Positions 41,401-54,420 of a stretch of 64,000 nucleotides of DNA are shown piece by piece. A program made the translations under genes and the position numbers. The notes beneath the pieces were generated by a model. That model had not been told where the DNA came from. It worked only from the letters and a program-made list of their open reading frames with translations, and made no database searches. This DNA comes from Megachile rotundata (Eukaryota; Arthropoda; Insecta; Hymenoptera; Megachilidae), in contig NW_027474091.1 in the NCBI RefSeq assembly GCF_050947335.1, positions 1-64,000 on the forward strand, written 5' to 3'. The first letter of the stretch is position 1. Each line of letters opens with the position of its first letter.

Positions 41401-42234
41401 TAGGCTGATAATAATAAGAGTAATACGTATAGTAATTGTCGTGCTATCGATCATATCTGCATAATATGGTTAATAATATGAGTTAGATTGATAATAATAA
41501 GAGTAATAAGTATAGTAATTGTCGTGCTGTCGATCATATCTGCATAACATGGTTAATAATATGAGTTAGATCGATAATAATAAAAGAAATGAGTATAGTA
41601 AATGTCGTGCTATCGATCATATCTGCATAATATGGTTAATAGTATGAGTTAGACTGATAATAGTGAGTGTAATAAGTATAGTAATTGTCGTTCTGTCCAT
41701 CATATAAGCATAATATGGCTAATAATATGAGTTAGATTGATAATAATAAGAGTAATAAGTATAGTAATTGTCGTTCTATCGATCATGTAAGCATAATATG
41801 GCTAATAATATGAGTTAGATTGATAATAATAAGAGTAATGAGTATAGTAATTGTCGTTCTATCGATCATATAAGCATAATATGGCTAATAATATGAGTTA
41901 GGCTGATAATAATAAGAGTAATAAGTATAGTAATTGTCGTGCTATCGATCATATCTGCATAATATGGTTAATAATATGAGTTAGATAGATAATAATAAGA
42001 GTAATGAGTATAGCAATTGTCGTTCTATCGATCATATAAGCATAATATGGCTAATAATATGAGTTAGGCTGATAATAATAAGAGTAATAAGTATAGTAAT
42101 TGTCGTGCTATCGATCATATCTGCATAATATGGGTAATAATATGAGGTAGATTGATAATAGTGAGTGTAATAAGTATAGTAATTGTCGTTCTGTCGATCA
42201 TATAAGCATAATATGGCTAACGATATGAGTTAGG
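38417..42234 (+). repeat. Mixed zone rich in TTG-, GGCTG- and GTCGTGCT-type monomers
   Basis: This zone uses the second monomer group throughout: CATATTTGCATAATATGG, TTAGGCTGATAAT, GTCGTGCTATCG, GATAACATTGAG and the 84-bp ATAATCCATAATATGG monomer. Internal duplications are visible. ATCCATAATATGG is at 39,131 and 41,125 (1994 bp, 24 x 83 plus 2). GCTCATAATAATAAG is at 39,161 and 39,908 (747 bp, 9 x 83). Part of it repeats the right-type ends of units C and D. Confidence 0.8.
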
Positions 42235-42647
42235 TTGATAATAATAAGAGTAATGAGTATAGTAATTGTCGTTCTATCGATCATATAAGCATAATATGGC
42301 TAATAATATGAGTTAGGCTGACAATAATAAGAGTAATAAGTATAGTAATTGTCGTGCTATCGATCATAGCTGCATAATATGGTTAATAATGAGTTAGATT
42401 GATAATAGTGAGTGTAATAAGTATAGTAATTTTCGTTCTGTCGATCATATAAGCATAATATGGCTAATAATATGAATTAGGTTGATAATAATAAGAGTAA
42501 TAAGTATAGTAATTGTCGTTCTATCGATCGTATAAGCATAATATGGCTAATAATATGAGTTAGGTTGATAATAATAAGAGTAATGACTATACTAATTGTA
42601 GTTCTATCGAACATGTCTGCATAATATGGTTAATAATATGAGTTAGA
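42235..42647 (+). repeat. 5-monomer tandem repeat with an 81-bp member, copy 1
   Basis: GGTTAATAATGAG marks a monomer that has lost two bases (AATAATATGAG to AATAATGAG). It is at 42,381 and 42,794, 413 bp apart, which is five monomers less 2 bp. Both copies also share GTAATTTTCG, CGATCGTATAAGC, ACTATACTAATTGTAG and GAACATG monomers. The first 81-bp monomer of the window is here. Confidence 0.88.
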
Positions 42648-43060
42648 TTGATAATAATAAGAGTAATGAGTATAGTAATTGTCGTTCTATCGATCATATA
42701 AGCATAATATGGCTAATAATATGAGTTGGGCTGACAATAATAAGAGTAATAAGTATAGTAATTGTCGTGCTATCGATCATAGCTGCATAATATGGTTAAT
42801 AATGAGTTAGATTGATAATAGTGAGTGTAATAAGTATAGTAATTTTCGTTCTGTCGATCATATAAGCATAATATGGCTAATAATATGAGTTAGGTTGATA
42901 ATAATAAGAGTAATAAGTATAGTAATTGTCGTTCTATCGATCGTATAAGCATAATATGGCTAATAATATGAGTTAGGTTGATAATAATAAGAGTAATGAC
43001 TATACTAATTGTAGTTCTATCGAACATGTCTGCATAATATGGTTAATAATATGAGTTAGA
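42648..43060 (+). repeat. 5-monomer tandem repeat, copy 2
   Basis: Near-identical to the preceding 413 bp; one private difference is TTGGGCTGACAAT against TTAGGCTGACAAT. After it the phase of the array is back to 6 modulo 83, because two 2-bp deletions cancel the four single-base insertions gained since 24 kb. Confidence 0.87.
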
Positions 43061-44479
43061 TTGATAATAATAAGAGTAATGAGTATAGTAATTGTCGTTC
43101 CATCGATCATATAAGCATAATATGGCTAATAATATGAGTTAGGCTGATATTAATAAGAGTAATAAGTATAGTAATTGTCGTTCTATCGATCATATTAGCA
43201 TAATATGGTTAACAATATGAGCTAGATTGATAATAATAAGAGTAATAAGTATAGTAATTGTCGTTCTATCGATCATATAAGCATAATATGGCTAATAATA
43301 TGAGTTAGATTGATAACAGTGAGTGTAATAAGTATAGTAATTGTCGTTCTATCGATCATATAAGCATAATATGGCTAATAGTATGAGTTAGATTGATAAT
43401 AATAAGAGTAAGGAAAATACTAATTGTAGTTCTATCGATCATATCTGCATAATATGGCTAATAATATGAGTTAGATTGATAATAATAAGAGAAATGAATA
43501 TAGTAATTGTCGTTCTATCGATCATATAAGTATAATATGGCTAATAATATGAGTTAGATTGATAATAATAAGAGTAAGGAGTACACTAATTGTAGTTCTA
43601 TCGATCATATCTGCATAATATGGTTAATAATATGAGCTAGATTGATAATAATAAGAGTAATAAGTATAGTAATTGCCGTTCTATCGATCATATAAGCATA
43701 ATATGGCTACTAATATGAGTTAGATTGATAATAATAAGAGTAAGGAGTATACTAATTGTAGTTCTATCGATCATATCTGCATAATATGGTTAATAATATG
43801 AGTTAGATTGATAACAATAAGAGTAATGACTATAGTAAATGTCGTGCTATCGATCATATCTGCATGATATGGTTAATAATATGAGTTAGATTGATAATAG
43901 TGAGTGTAATAAGTATAGTAATTGTCGTTCTATTGATCGTATTAGCATAATATGGTTAATAATATGAGCTAGATTGATAATAATAAGAGTAATAAGTATA
44001 GTAATTGTCGTTCTATCGATCATATAAGCATAATATGGCTAATAACATGAGTTAGATTGATAATAATAAGAGTAAGGAGTATACTAATTGTAGTTCTATC
44101 GTTCATATCTGCATAATATGGTTAATAACATGAGTTAGATTCATAACAATAAGAGTAATATGTATAGTAATTGTCGTTCTATCGATCGTATTAGCATAAT
44201 ATGGTTAATAATATGAGCTAGATTGATAATAATAAGAGTAATAAGTATAGTAATTGTCGTTCTATCGATCATATAAGCATAATATGGCTACTAATATGAG
44301 TTAGATTGATAATAATAAGAGAAATGAATATAGTAATTGTCGTTCTATCGATCATATAAGCATAATATGGCTAATAACATGAGTTAGATTGATAATAATA
44401 AGAGTAAGGAGTATACTAATTGTAGTTCTATCGATCATATCTGCATAATATGGTTAATAATATGAGTTAGATTGATAAC

Positions 44480-44811
44480 AGTGAGTGTAATAAGTATAGT
44501 AATTGTCGTTCTATCGATGATATAAGCATAATATGGCTAATAATATGAGTTAGATTGATAATAATAAGAGAAATGAATATAGTAATTGTCGTTCTATCGA
44601 TCATATAAGCATAATATGGCTAATAATATGAGTTAGATTGATAATAATAAGAGTAAGGAGTATACTAATTGTAGTTCTATCGATCATATCTGCATAATAT
44701 GGTTAATAATATGAGTTAGATTGATAACAATAAGAGTAATGAGTATAGTAAATGTCGTGCTATCGATCATATCTGCATGATATGCTTAATAATATGAGTT
44801 AGATTGATAAT
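44480..44811 (+). repeat. 4-monomer (332-bp) tandem repeat, copy 1
   Basis: The rare ATCGATGATATAAGC variant is at 44,516 and 44,848, 332 bp (4 x 83) apart. Between them lie the same AGAAATGAATATAG, AAGGAGTATACTAATTG and GATATGCTTAATAA monomers. Confidence 0.85.
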
Positions 44812-45143
44812 AGTGAGTGTAATAAGTATAGTAATTGTCGTTCTATCGATGATATAAGCATAATATGGCTAATAATATGAGTTAGATTGATAATAATAAG
44901 AGAAATGAATATAGTAATTGTCGTTCTATCGATCATATAAGCATAATATGGCTAATAATATGAGTTAGATTGATAATAATAAGAGTAAGGAGTATACTAA
45001 TTGTAGTTCTATCGATCATATCTGCATAATATGGTTAATAATATGAGTTAGATTGATAACAATAAGAGTAATGAGTATAGTAAATGTCGTGCTATCGATC
45101 ATATCTGCATGATATGCTTAATAATATGAGTTAGATTGATAAT
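44812..45143 (+). repeat. 4-monomer tandem repeat, copy 2
   Basis: This near-identical copy of 44,480-44,811 extends the match to about 45,185, where CATATCAGC replaces GATATAAGC. The pattern decays into related but unequal 4- and 5-monomer groups until 45.9 kb. Confidence 0.83.
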
Positions 45144-46430
45144 AGTGAGTGTAATAAGTATAGTAATTGTCGTTCTATCGATCATATCAGCATAATATGG
45201 CTAATAATATGAGTTAGATTGATAATAATAAGAGCAAGGAGTATACTAATTGTAGTTCTATCGTTCATATCTGCATAATATGGTTAATAATATGAGCTAG
45301 ATTGATAATAATAAGAGTAATAAGTATAGTAATTGTCGTTCTATCGATCATATAAGCATAATATGGCTATTAACATGAGTTAGATTGATAATAATAAGAG
45401 TAAGGAGTATACTGATTGTAGTTCTATCGATCATATCTGCATAATATGGCTAATAATATGAGTTAGATTGATAACAATAAGAGAAATGAGTATAGTAAAT
45501 GTCGTGCTATCGATCATATCTGCATGATATGTTTAACAATATGAGTTAGATTGATAATAGTGAGTGTAATAAGTATAGTAATTGTCGTTCTATCGATCAT
45601 ATCAGCATAATATGGCTAATAATATGAGTTAGATTGATAATAATAAGAGCAAGGAGTATACTAATTGTAGTTCTATCGTACATATCTGCATAATATGGTT
45701 AATAATATGAGTTAGATTGATAACAATAAGAGTAATAAGTATAGTAAATGTCGTGCTATCGATCATATCTGCATAATATGGTTAATAATATGAGTTAGAT
45801 TGATATCAATAAGAGTAATAAGTATAGTAAATGTCGTGCTATCGATCATATCTGCATAATATGGTTAATAATATGATATAGATTGATAATAGTGAGTGTA
45901 ATAAGTATAGCAATTGTCGTTCTATCGATCATATTAGCATAATATGGTTAATAATATGAGTTAGATTGATAATAGTGTTTGTAATAAGTATAGTAATTGT
46001 CGTTCTATCGATCATATTAGCATAATATGGTTAATAATATGAGTTAGATTGATAATAATAAGAGCAAGGAGTATACTAATTGTAGTTCTATCGTACATAT
46101 CTGCATAATATGGTTAATAATATGAGTTATATTGATAACAATAAGAGTAATAAGTATAGTAAATGTCGTGCTATCGATCATATCTGCATAATATGGTTAA
46201 TAATATGAGTTAGATTGATAATAGTCAGTGTAATAAGTATAGTAATTGTCGTTCTATCGATCATATTAGCATAATATGGTTAATAATATGAGTTAGATTG
46301 ATAATAGTGAGTGTAATAAGTATAGTAATTGTCGTTCTATCGACCATATTAGCATAATATGGTTAATAATATGAACTAGATTGATAATAATAAGAGTAAT
46401 AAGTATAGTAATTGTCGTTCTATCGATCAT

Positions 46431-47890
46431 ATAAGCATAATATGGCTAATAATATGAGTTGGATTGATAATAATAATAGTAATAGGTATAGTAATTGTCG
46501 TTCTATCGATCACATAAGCATAATATGGCTAATAATATGAGTTAGATTGATAATAGTAAGAGGAATATGTATAGCAGTTGTCGTTCTATCGATCACATAA
46601 GCATAATATGTCGAATAATATGAGTTAGATTGATAATAATAAGAGTACTAAGTATAGTAATTGTCGTTCTATCGATCATATCTGCATAATATGGTTAATA
46701 ATATGAGTTTGATTGATAATAGTGAGTGTAATAAGTATAGTAATTGTCGTTCTGTCGATCATATGAGCATAATATGGCTAATAATATGAGTTAGATTGAT
46801 AATAATAAGAGTAATAAGTATAGTAATAGTCGTTATATCGATCACATAAGCATAATATGGCTAATAATATGAGTTAAATTGATAATAATAAGAGTAATGA
46901 GTATAGTAATTGTCGTTCTATCGATCATATAAGCATAATATGGCTAATAATATGAGTTAGATTGATAATAATAAGAGTAATGAGTATAGTAATTGTCGTT
47001 CTATCGATCATATAAGCATAATATGGCTAATAATATGAGTTAGATTGATTATAATAAGAGTAATAGGTATAGTAATTGTCGTTCTATCGATCATAAAAGT
47101 ATAATATGGCTAATAATATGAGTTAGATTGATAATAATAAGAGTAATAAGGATAGTAATTGTCGTTCAATCGATCATATCTGCATAACATGGTTAATAAT
47201 ATGAGTTAGATTGATAATTGTGAGCGTAATAAGTATAGTAATTGTCGTTCTATCGATCATATAAGCATAATATGGCTAATAATATGAGGTAGATTGATAA
47301 TAAGAAATGTAATAAGTATAGTAATTGTCGTTCTATCGATCACATAAGCATAATATGGCGAATAACATGAGTTAGTTTGATAATAATAAGAGTAATGAGT
47401 ATAGTAATTGTCGTTCTATCGATCATATCTGCATAATATGGTTAATAATATGAGTTTGATTGATAATAATAAGAGTAATGAGTATAGTAATTGTCGTTCT
47501 ATCGATCATATAAGCATAATATGACTAATAATATGAGTTAGATTGATAATAGTAAGAGGAATATGTATAGCAGTTGTCGTTCTATCGATCACATAAGCAT
47601 AATATGTCGAATAATATGAGTTAGATTGATAATAATAAGAGTACTAAGTATAGTAATTGTCGTTCTATCGATCATATCTGCATAATATGGTTAATAATAT
47701 GAGTTTGATTGATAATAGTGAGTGTAATAAGTATAGTAATTGTCGTTCTGTCGATCATATGAGCATAATATGGCTAATAATATGAGTTAGATTGATAATA
47801 ATAAGAGTAATAAGTATAGTAATAGTCGTTATATCGATCACATAAGCATAATATGGCTAATAATATGAGTTAAATTGATAATAATAAGAG
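46431..47890 (+). repeat. Distant copy of 37.3-38.8 kb
   Basis: The monomer order TTGGATTG, AGAGGAATATG, GTACTAAG, ATGAGC, AATAGTCG, AAATTG, CATAAAAG, GTTCAATCG and GGCGAATAACATG reproduces 37.3-38.4 kb. GCGAATAACATG is at 38,229 and 47,358, 9129 bp apart (110 x 83 minus 1). The missing base is fully explained by the length variants lying between. The unrelated 43.1-46.4 kb zone sits between the two copies, so this is a dispersed rather than tandem duplication. Confidence 0.85.
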
Positions 47891-48069
47891 TAATGAGTAT
47901 AGTAATTGTCGTTCTATCGATCATATAAGCATAATATGGCTAATAATATGAGTTTGATTGATAATAGTGAGTGTAATAAGTATAGTAATTGTCGTTCTGT
48001 CGATCATATGAGCATAATATGGCTAATAATATGAGTTAGATTGATAATAATAAGAGTAATAAGTATAGT
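47821..48069 (+). repeat. 249-bp (3-monomer) tandem step at a block junction
   Basis: AATAGTCGTTATATCG occurs at 47,821 and 48,070, exactly 249 bp apart. The set is the AATAGTCG monomer, the AAATTG monomer with its canonical neighbour, and the GTTTGATTG/ATGAGC monomer. It lies at the junction between the copy of 37-38 kb and the copy of 22-25 kb, so the junction may have formed by exchange within this trimer. Confidence 0.8.
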
Positions 48070-51000
48070 AATAGTCGTTATATCGATCACATAAGCATAA
48101 TATGGCTAATAATATGAGTTAAATTGATAATAATAAGAGTAATGAGTATAGTAATTGTCGTTCTATCGATCATATAAGCATAATATGGCTAATAATATGA
48201 GTTAGATTGATAATAATAAGAGTAATGAGTATAGTAATTGTCGTTCTATCGATCATATAAGCATAATATGGCTAATAATATGAGTTAGATTGATTATAAT
48301 AAGAGTAATAAGTATAGTAATTGTCGTTCTATCGATCATAAAAGTATAATATGGCTAATAATATGAGTTAGATTGATAATAATAAATGTAATAAGTATAG
48401 TAATTGTCGTTCTATCGATCATATAAGCATAATATGGCGAATAATATGAGTTAGATTGATAATAATAAGAGTAATAAGTATAGTAGTTGTCGTTCTATCG
48501 ATCATATATGCACAATATGGCCAATAATATGAGTTAGATTGATAATAATAAGAGTAATAAGTATAGTAATTGTCGTTCTATCGGTCATATAACCATAATA
48601 TGGCTAATAATATGAGTTAGATTGATAATAATAAATGTAATAAGTATAGTAATTGTCGTTCCATCGAACATGTCTGCATAACATGGTTAATAATATGAGT
48701 TAGATTGATAATAGTGAGTGTAATAAGTATAGTAATTGTCGTTCTATCGGTCATATAACCATAATATGGCTAATAATATGAGTTAGATTGATAATAATAA
48801 GAGTAATAAGTATATTAATTGTAGTTCTATCGATCACATAAGCATAATATGGCTAATAATATGAGTTGGATTGATAATAATAATAGTAATAGGTATAGTA
48901 ATTGTCGTTCTATCGGTCACATAAGCATAATATGGCTAATAATATGAGTTAGATTGATAATAGTAAGAGGAATATGTATAGCAGTTGTCGTTCTATCGAT
49001 CACATAAGCACAATATGTCGAATAATATGAGTTAGATTGATAATAATAAGAGTACTAAGTATAGTAATTGTCGTTCTATCGATCATATCTGCATAATATG
49101 GTTAATAATATGAGTTTGATTGATAATAGTGAGTGTAATAAGTATAGTAATTGTCGTTCTGTCGATCATATGAGCATAATATGGCTAATAATATGAGTTA
49201 GATTGATAATAATAAGAGTAATAAGTATAGTAATAGTCGTTATATCGATCACATAAGCATAATATGGCTAATAATATGAGTTAAATTGATAATAATAAGA
49301 GTAATGAGTATAGTAATTGTCGTTCTATCGATCATATAAGCATAATATGGCTAATAATATGAGTTAGATTGATAATAATAAGAGTAATGAGTATAGTAAT
49401 TGTCGTTCTATCGATCATATAAGCATAATATGGCTAATAATATGAGTTAGATTGATTATAATAAGAGTAATAAGTATAGTAATTGTCGTTCTATCGATCA
49501 TAAAAGTATAATATGGCTAATAATATGAGTTAGATTGATAATAATAAGAGTAATAAGGATAGTAATTGTCGTTCAATCGATCATATCTGCATAACATGGT
49601 TAATAATATGAGTTAGATTGATAATTGTGAGCGTAATAAGTATAGTAATTGTCGTTCTATCGATCATATAAGCATAATATGGCTAATAATATGAGGTAGA
49701 TTGATAATAAGAAATGTAATAAGTATAGTAATTGTCGTTCTATCGATCACATAAGCATAATATGGCTAATAACATGAGTTAGTTTGATAATAATAAGAGT
49801 AATGAGTATAGTAATTGTCGTTCTATCGATAATATCTGCATAATATGGTTAATAATATGGGTTGGATTGATAATAGTGAGTGTAATAATTATAGTAGTTG
49901 TCGTTCTATCGATCATATTAGCATAATATGGTTAATAATATGAGTTAGATTGATAATAATCAGAGTAATGAGTTTAGTAATTGTCATTCTATCGATCATA
50001 TAAGCCTAATATGGCTAATAATATGAGTTAGGCTGATATTAATAAGAGTAATGAGTATAGTAATTGTCGTTCTATCGATCATATAAGCATAATATGGCTA
50101 ATAATATGAGTTAGGATCATAATAATAAGAGCAATAAGTTTAGTAATTTGTCGTTCTATCGATCATATTTGCATAATATGGTTAATAATATGAGCTAGAT
50201 TGATAACAGTGGGTGTAATAAGTATAGTAATTGTCGTTCTATTGATCATATTTGCATAATATGCTTAATAATATGAGTTAGATTGATAACATTGAGTGTA
50301 ATAAGTATTGTAATTGTCGTTCTGTCGATCATATAAGCATAATATGGCTAATAATATGAGTTAGGCTGATAATAATAAGAGTAATAAGTATAGTAATTGT
50401 CGTGCTATCGATCATATCTGCATAATATGGTTAATAATATGAGTTAGATTGATAATAATAAGAGTAATAAGTATAGTAAATGTCGTGCTGTCGATCATAT
50501 CTGCATAACATGGTTAATAATATGAGTTAGATCGATAATAATAAGAGAAATGAGTATAGTAAATGTCGTGCTATCGATCATATCTGCATAATATGGTTAA
50601 TAATATGGGTTGGATTGATAATAGTGAGTGTAATAAGTATAGTAGTTGTCGCTCTATCGATCATATTAGCATAATATGGTTAATAATATGAGTTAGATTG
50701 ATAATAATAAGAGTAATGAGTATAGTAATTGTCGTTCTATCGATCATATAAGCATAATATGGCTAATAATATGAGTTAGGCTGATAATAATAAGAGTAAT
50801 AAGTATAGTAATTGTCGTGCTATCGATCATAGCTGAATAATATGGTTAATAATATGAGTTAGATTGATAATAGTGAGTGTAATAAGTATAGTAATTGTCG
50901 TTCTCTCGATCATATAAGCATAATATGGCTAATAATATGAGTTAGATTGATAATAATCAGAGTAATGAGTTTAGTAATTGTCGTTCTATCGATCATATAA

Positions 51001-51385
51001 GCCTAATATGGCTAATAATATGAGTTAGGCTGATAATAATAAGAGTAATAAGTATAGTAATTGTCGTGCTATCGATCATATCTGCATAATATGGTTAATA
51101 GTATGAGTTAGACTGATAATAGTGAGTGTAATAAGTATAGTAATTGTCGTTCTGTCGATCATATAAGCATAATATGGCTAATAATATGAGTTAGATTGAT
51201 AATAATAAGAGTAATAAGTATAGTAATTGTCGTTCTATCGATCATGTAAGCATAATATGGCTAATAATATGAGTTAGATTGATAATAATAAGAGTAATGA
51301 GTACAGTAATTGTCGTTCTATCGATCATATAAGCATAATATGGCTAATAATATGAGTTAGGCTGATAATAATAAGAGTAATAAGT
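48070..51385 (+). repeat. Distant mosaic copy of 22.3-25.2 kb and 30.8-31.1 kb
   Basis: GTTCCATCGAACATG at 22,928 and 48,658 gives an offset of 25,730 bp (310 x 83). The match runs through GATAATATCTGC, GTTAGGATCATAAT, the AATTTGTCG 84-bp monomer, ATAGCTGAATAA and TTCTCTCGATC, to about 50.9 kb. From there it follows unit D instead: GGTTAATAGTATGAG is at 30,841 and 51,093, an offset of 20,252 bp (244 x 83). The match ends near 51,385 (AAGTTCAGTAATTG). Few base differences were seen, for example GTCACATAAGC for ATCACATAAGC near 48,916. Confidence 0.86.
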
Positions 51386-52939
51386 TCAGTAATTGTCGTT
51401 CTATCGATCATATTTGCATAATATGGTTAATAATATGGGTTAGATTGATAATAGTGAGTGTAATAAGTATTGTAATTGTCGTTCTGTCGATCATATAATC
51501 CATAATATGGCTAATAATATGAGTTAGAGTGATAATAATCTGAGTAATGAGTTTAGTAATTGTCGTTCTATCGATCATATAAGCCTAATATGGCTAATAA
51601 TATGAGTTAGGCTGATATTAATAAGAGTAATGAGTATAGTAATTGTCGTTCTATCGATCATATAAGCATAATATGGCTAATAATATGAGTTAGGCTCATA
51701 ATAATAAGAGCAATAAGTTTAGTAATTGTCGTTCCATCGATCATATTTGCATAATATGATTAATAATATGAGCTAGATTGATAAAAGTGGGTGTAATAAG
51801 TATAGTAATTGTCGTTCTATTGATCATATTTGCATAATATGGTTAATAATATGAGATAGATTGATAACATTGAGTGTAATAAGTATTGTAATTGTCGTTC
51901 TGTCGATCATATAAGCATAATATGGCTAATAATATGAGTTAGGCTGATAATAATAAGAGTAATAAGTATAGTAATTGTCGTGCTATCGATCATATCTGCA
52001 TAATATGGTTAATAATATGAGTTAGATTGATAATAATAAGAGTAATAAGTATAGTAAATGTCGTGCTGTCGATCATATCTGCATAACATGGTTAATAATA
52101 TGAGTTAGATCGATAATAATAAGAGAAATGAGTTTAGTAAATGTCGTGCTATCGATCATATCTGCATAATATGGTTAATAATATGGGTTGGATTGATAAT
52201 AGTGAGTGTAATAAGTATAGTAGTTGTCGTTCTTTCGATCATATAAGCATAATATGGCTAATAATATGAGTTAGGCTGATAATAATAAGAGTAATAAGTA
52301 TAGTAATTGTCGTGCTATCGATCATATCTGCATAATATGGTTAATAATATGAGTTAGATTGATAATAATAAGAGTAATGAGTATAGCCATTGTCGTTCTA
52401 TCGATCATATAAGCATAATATGGCTAATAATATGAGTTAGGCTGATAATAATAAGAGTAATAAGTATAGTAATTGTCGTGCTATCGATCATATCTGCATA
52501 ATATGGTTAATAATATGATGTAGATTGATAATAGTGAGTGTAATAAGTATAGTAATTGTCGTTCTGTCGATCATATAAGCATAATATGGCTAACGATATG
52601 AGTTAGGTTGATAATAATAAGAGTAATAGGTATAGTAATTGTCGTTCTATCGATCATATTAGCATATTATAGTTAATAATATGAGCTAGATTGATAATAA
52701 TAAGAGTAATGAGTATAGTAATTGTCATTCTATCGATCATATAAGCATAATATGGCTAATAATATGAGTTAGGCTGATAATAATAAGAGTAATAAGTATA
52801 GTAATTGTCGTGCTATCGATCATATCTGCATAATATGGTTAATAATGAGTTAGATTGATAATAGTGAGTGTAATAAGTATAGTAATTGTCGTTCTGTCGA
52901 TCATATAAACATAATATGGCTAATAATATGAGTTAGGTT
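51386..52939 (+). repeat. Right-type monomers leading into the P/Q region
   Basis: A run of TTG-, GGCTG- and GTCGTGCT-type monomers resembling 39-42 kb, including ATCCATAATATGG (84 bp) at about 51,490 and an 81-bp monomer at about 52,840. Parts recur near 56.0-56.6 kb in the same order. I did not find a tandem partner for the block as a whole. Confidence 0.75.
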
Positions 52940-54420
52940 GATAATAATAAGAGTAATAAGTATAGTAATTGTCGTTCTATCGATCATATAAGCATAATAT
53001 GGCTAATAATATGAGTTAGATTGATAATAATAAGAGTAATAAGTATAGTAATTGTCGTTCTATCGATCATATAAGCATAATATGGCTAATAATATGAGTT
53101 AGGCTGATAATAATAAGAGTAATACGTATAGTAATTGTCGTGCTATCGATGATAGCCGCATAATATGGTTAATAATGAGTTAGATTGATAATAGTGAGTG
53201 CAATAAGTATAGTAATTGTCGTTCTGTCGATCATATAAGCATAATATGGCTAATAATATGAGTTAGGTTGATAATAATAAGAGTAATGAGTATAGTAATT
53301 GTCGTTCTATCGATCATATAAGCATAATATGGCTAATAATATGAGTTAGGCTGATAATAATAAGAGTAATAAGTATAGTAATTGTCGTTCTGTCGATCAT
53401 ATAAGCATAATATGGTTAATAATGAGTTAGATTGATAATAGTGAGTGTAATAAGTATAGTAATTGTCGTTCTGTCGATCATATAAGTATAATATGGCTAA
53501 TAATATGAGTTAGGTTGATAATAATAAGAGTAATGAGTATAGTAATTGTCGTTCTATCGATCATATAAGCATAATATGGCAAATAATATGAGTTAGATTG
53601 ATAATAATAAGAGTAATGAGTATAGTAATTGCCGTTCTATCGATCATATAAGCATAATATGGGTAATAATATGAGTTAGGCTGATAATAATAAGAGTAAT
53701 AAGTATAGTAATTGTCGTGCTATCGATCATATCTGCATAATATGGTTAATAATATGAGTTAGACTGATAATAGTAAGTGTAATATGTATAGTAATTGTCG
53801 TTCTGTCGACCATATAAGCATAATATGGCTAATAATATGAGTTAGGTTGATAATAATAAAGGTAATGACTATACTAATTGTAGTTCTATCGAACATGTCT
53901 GCATAATATGGTTAATAATATGAGTTAGATTGATAATAATAAGAGTAATGAGTATAGTAATTGTCGTTCTATCGATCATATAAGCATAATATGGCAAATA
54001 ATATGAGTTAGATTGATAATAATAAGAGTAATGAGTATAGTAATTGTCGTTCTATCGATCATATAAGCATAATATGGCTAATAATATGAGTTAGGCTGAT
54101 AATAATAAGAGCAATAAGTAAAGTAATTGTCGTTCTATCGATCATATTTGCATAATATGGTTAATAATATGAGCTAGATTGATAACAGTGAGTGTAATAA
54201 GTATAGTAATTGTCGTTCTGTCGATCGTATAAGCATAATATGGCTAATAATATGAGTTAGGTTGATAATAGTAAGAGTAATGAGTATACTAATTGTAGTT
54301 CTATCGATCATATCTGCATAATATGGTTAATAATATGAGTTAGATTGATAATAATAAGAGTAATAAGTAAAGTAAATGTCGTGCTGTCGATCATATCTGC
54401 ATAACATGGTTAATAATATG
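52940..54420 (+). repeat. Block P, copy 1
   Basis: It is recognised by GATGATAGCCGCATAATATGG at 53,148 (GATAGCC at 53,151), two 81-bp monomers, GGCAAATAATATG, GGGTAATAATATG and AGTAAAGTAAATG. The GATAGCC marker recurs at 56,879 and 61,853 in the same monomer order, and in the Q blocks at 55,303 and 59,363. The offset to P copy 2 is 3728 bp (45 x 83 less 7, explained by 81- and 84-bp members). Confidence 0.82.

Larger units (their letters stand above)
43061..46430 (+). repeat. Distinct zone of AAGGAGTATACTAATTGTAG monomers
   Basis: Most repeats here alternate a canonical or TAG-type monomer with one reading AAGGAGTATACTAATTGTAG plus a CTG triplet. I saw no counterpart of several kilobases elsewhere in the window. 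Only short local duplications occur, such as the 4-monomer pair at 44,480. Odd single variants are common (GGAAAATACTAATTG at 43,413, TATCGTACATATC at 45,678, GATAATAGTGTTTG at 45,970). This is the least homogenised stretch and could be an older part of the array or a boundary between two expanding domains. Confidence 0.75.

Noticed and set aside
43061..46430. Array boundary or a different satellite family
   Set aside because: The monomers here still align base for base with the 83-bp consensus and keep the same phase. It is a variant zone, not a new family.
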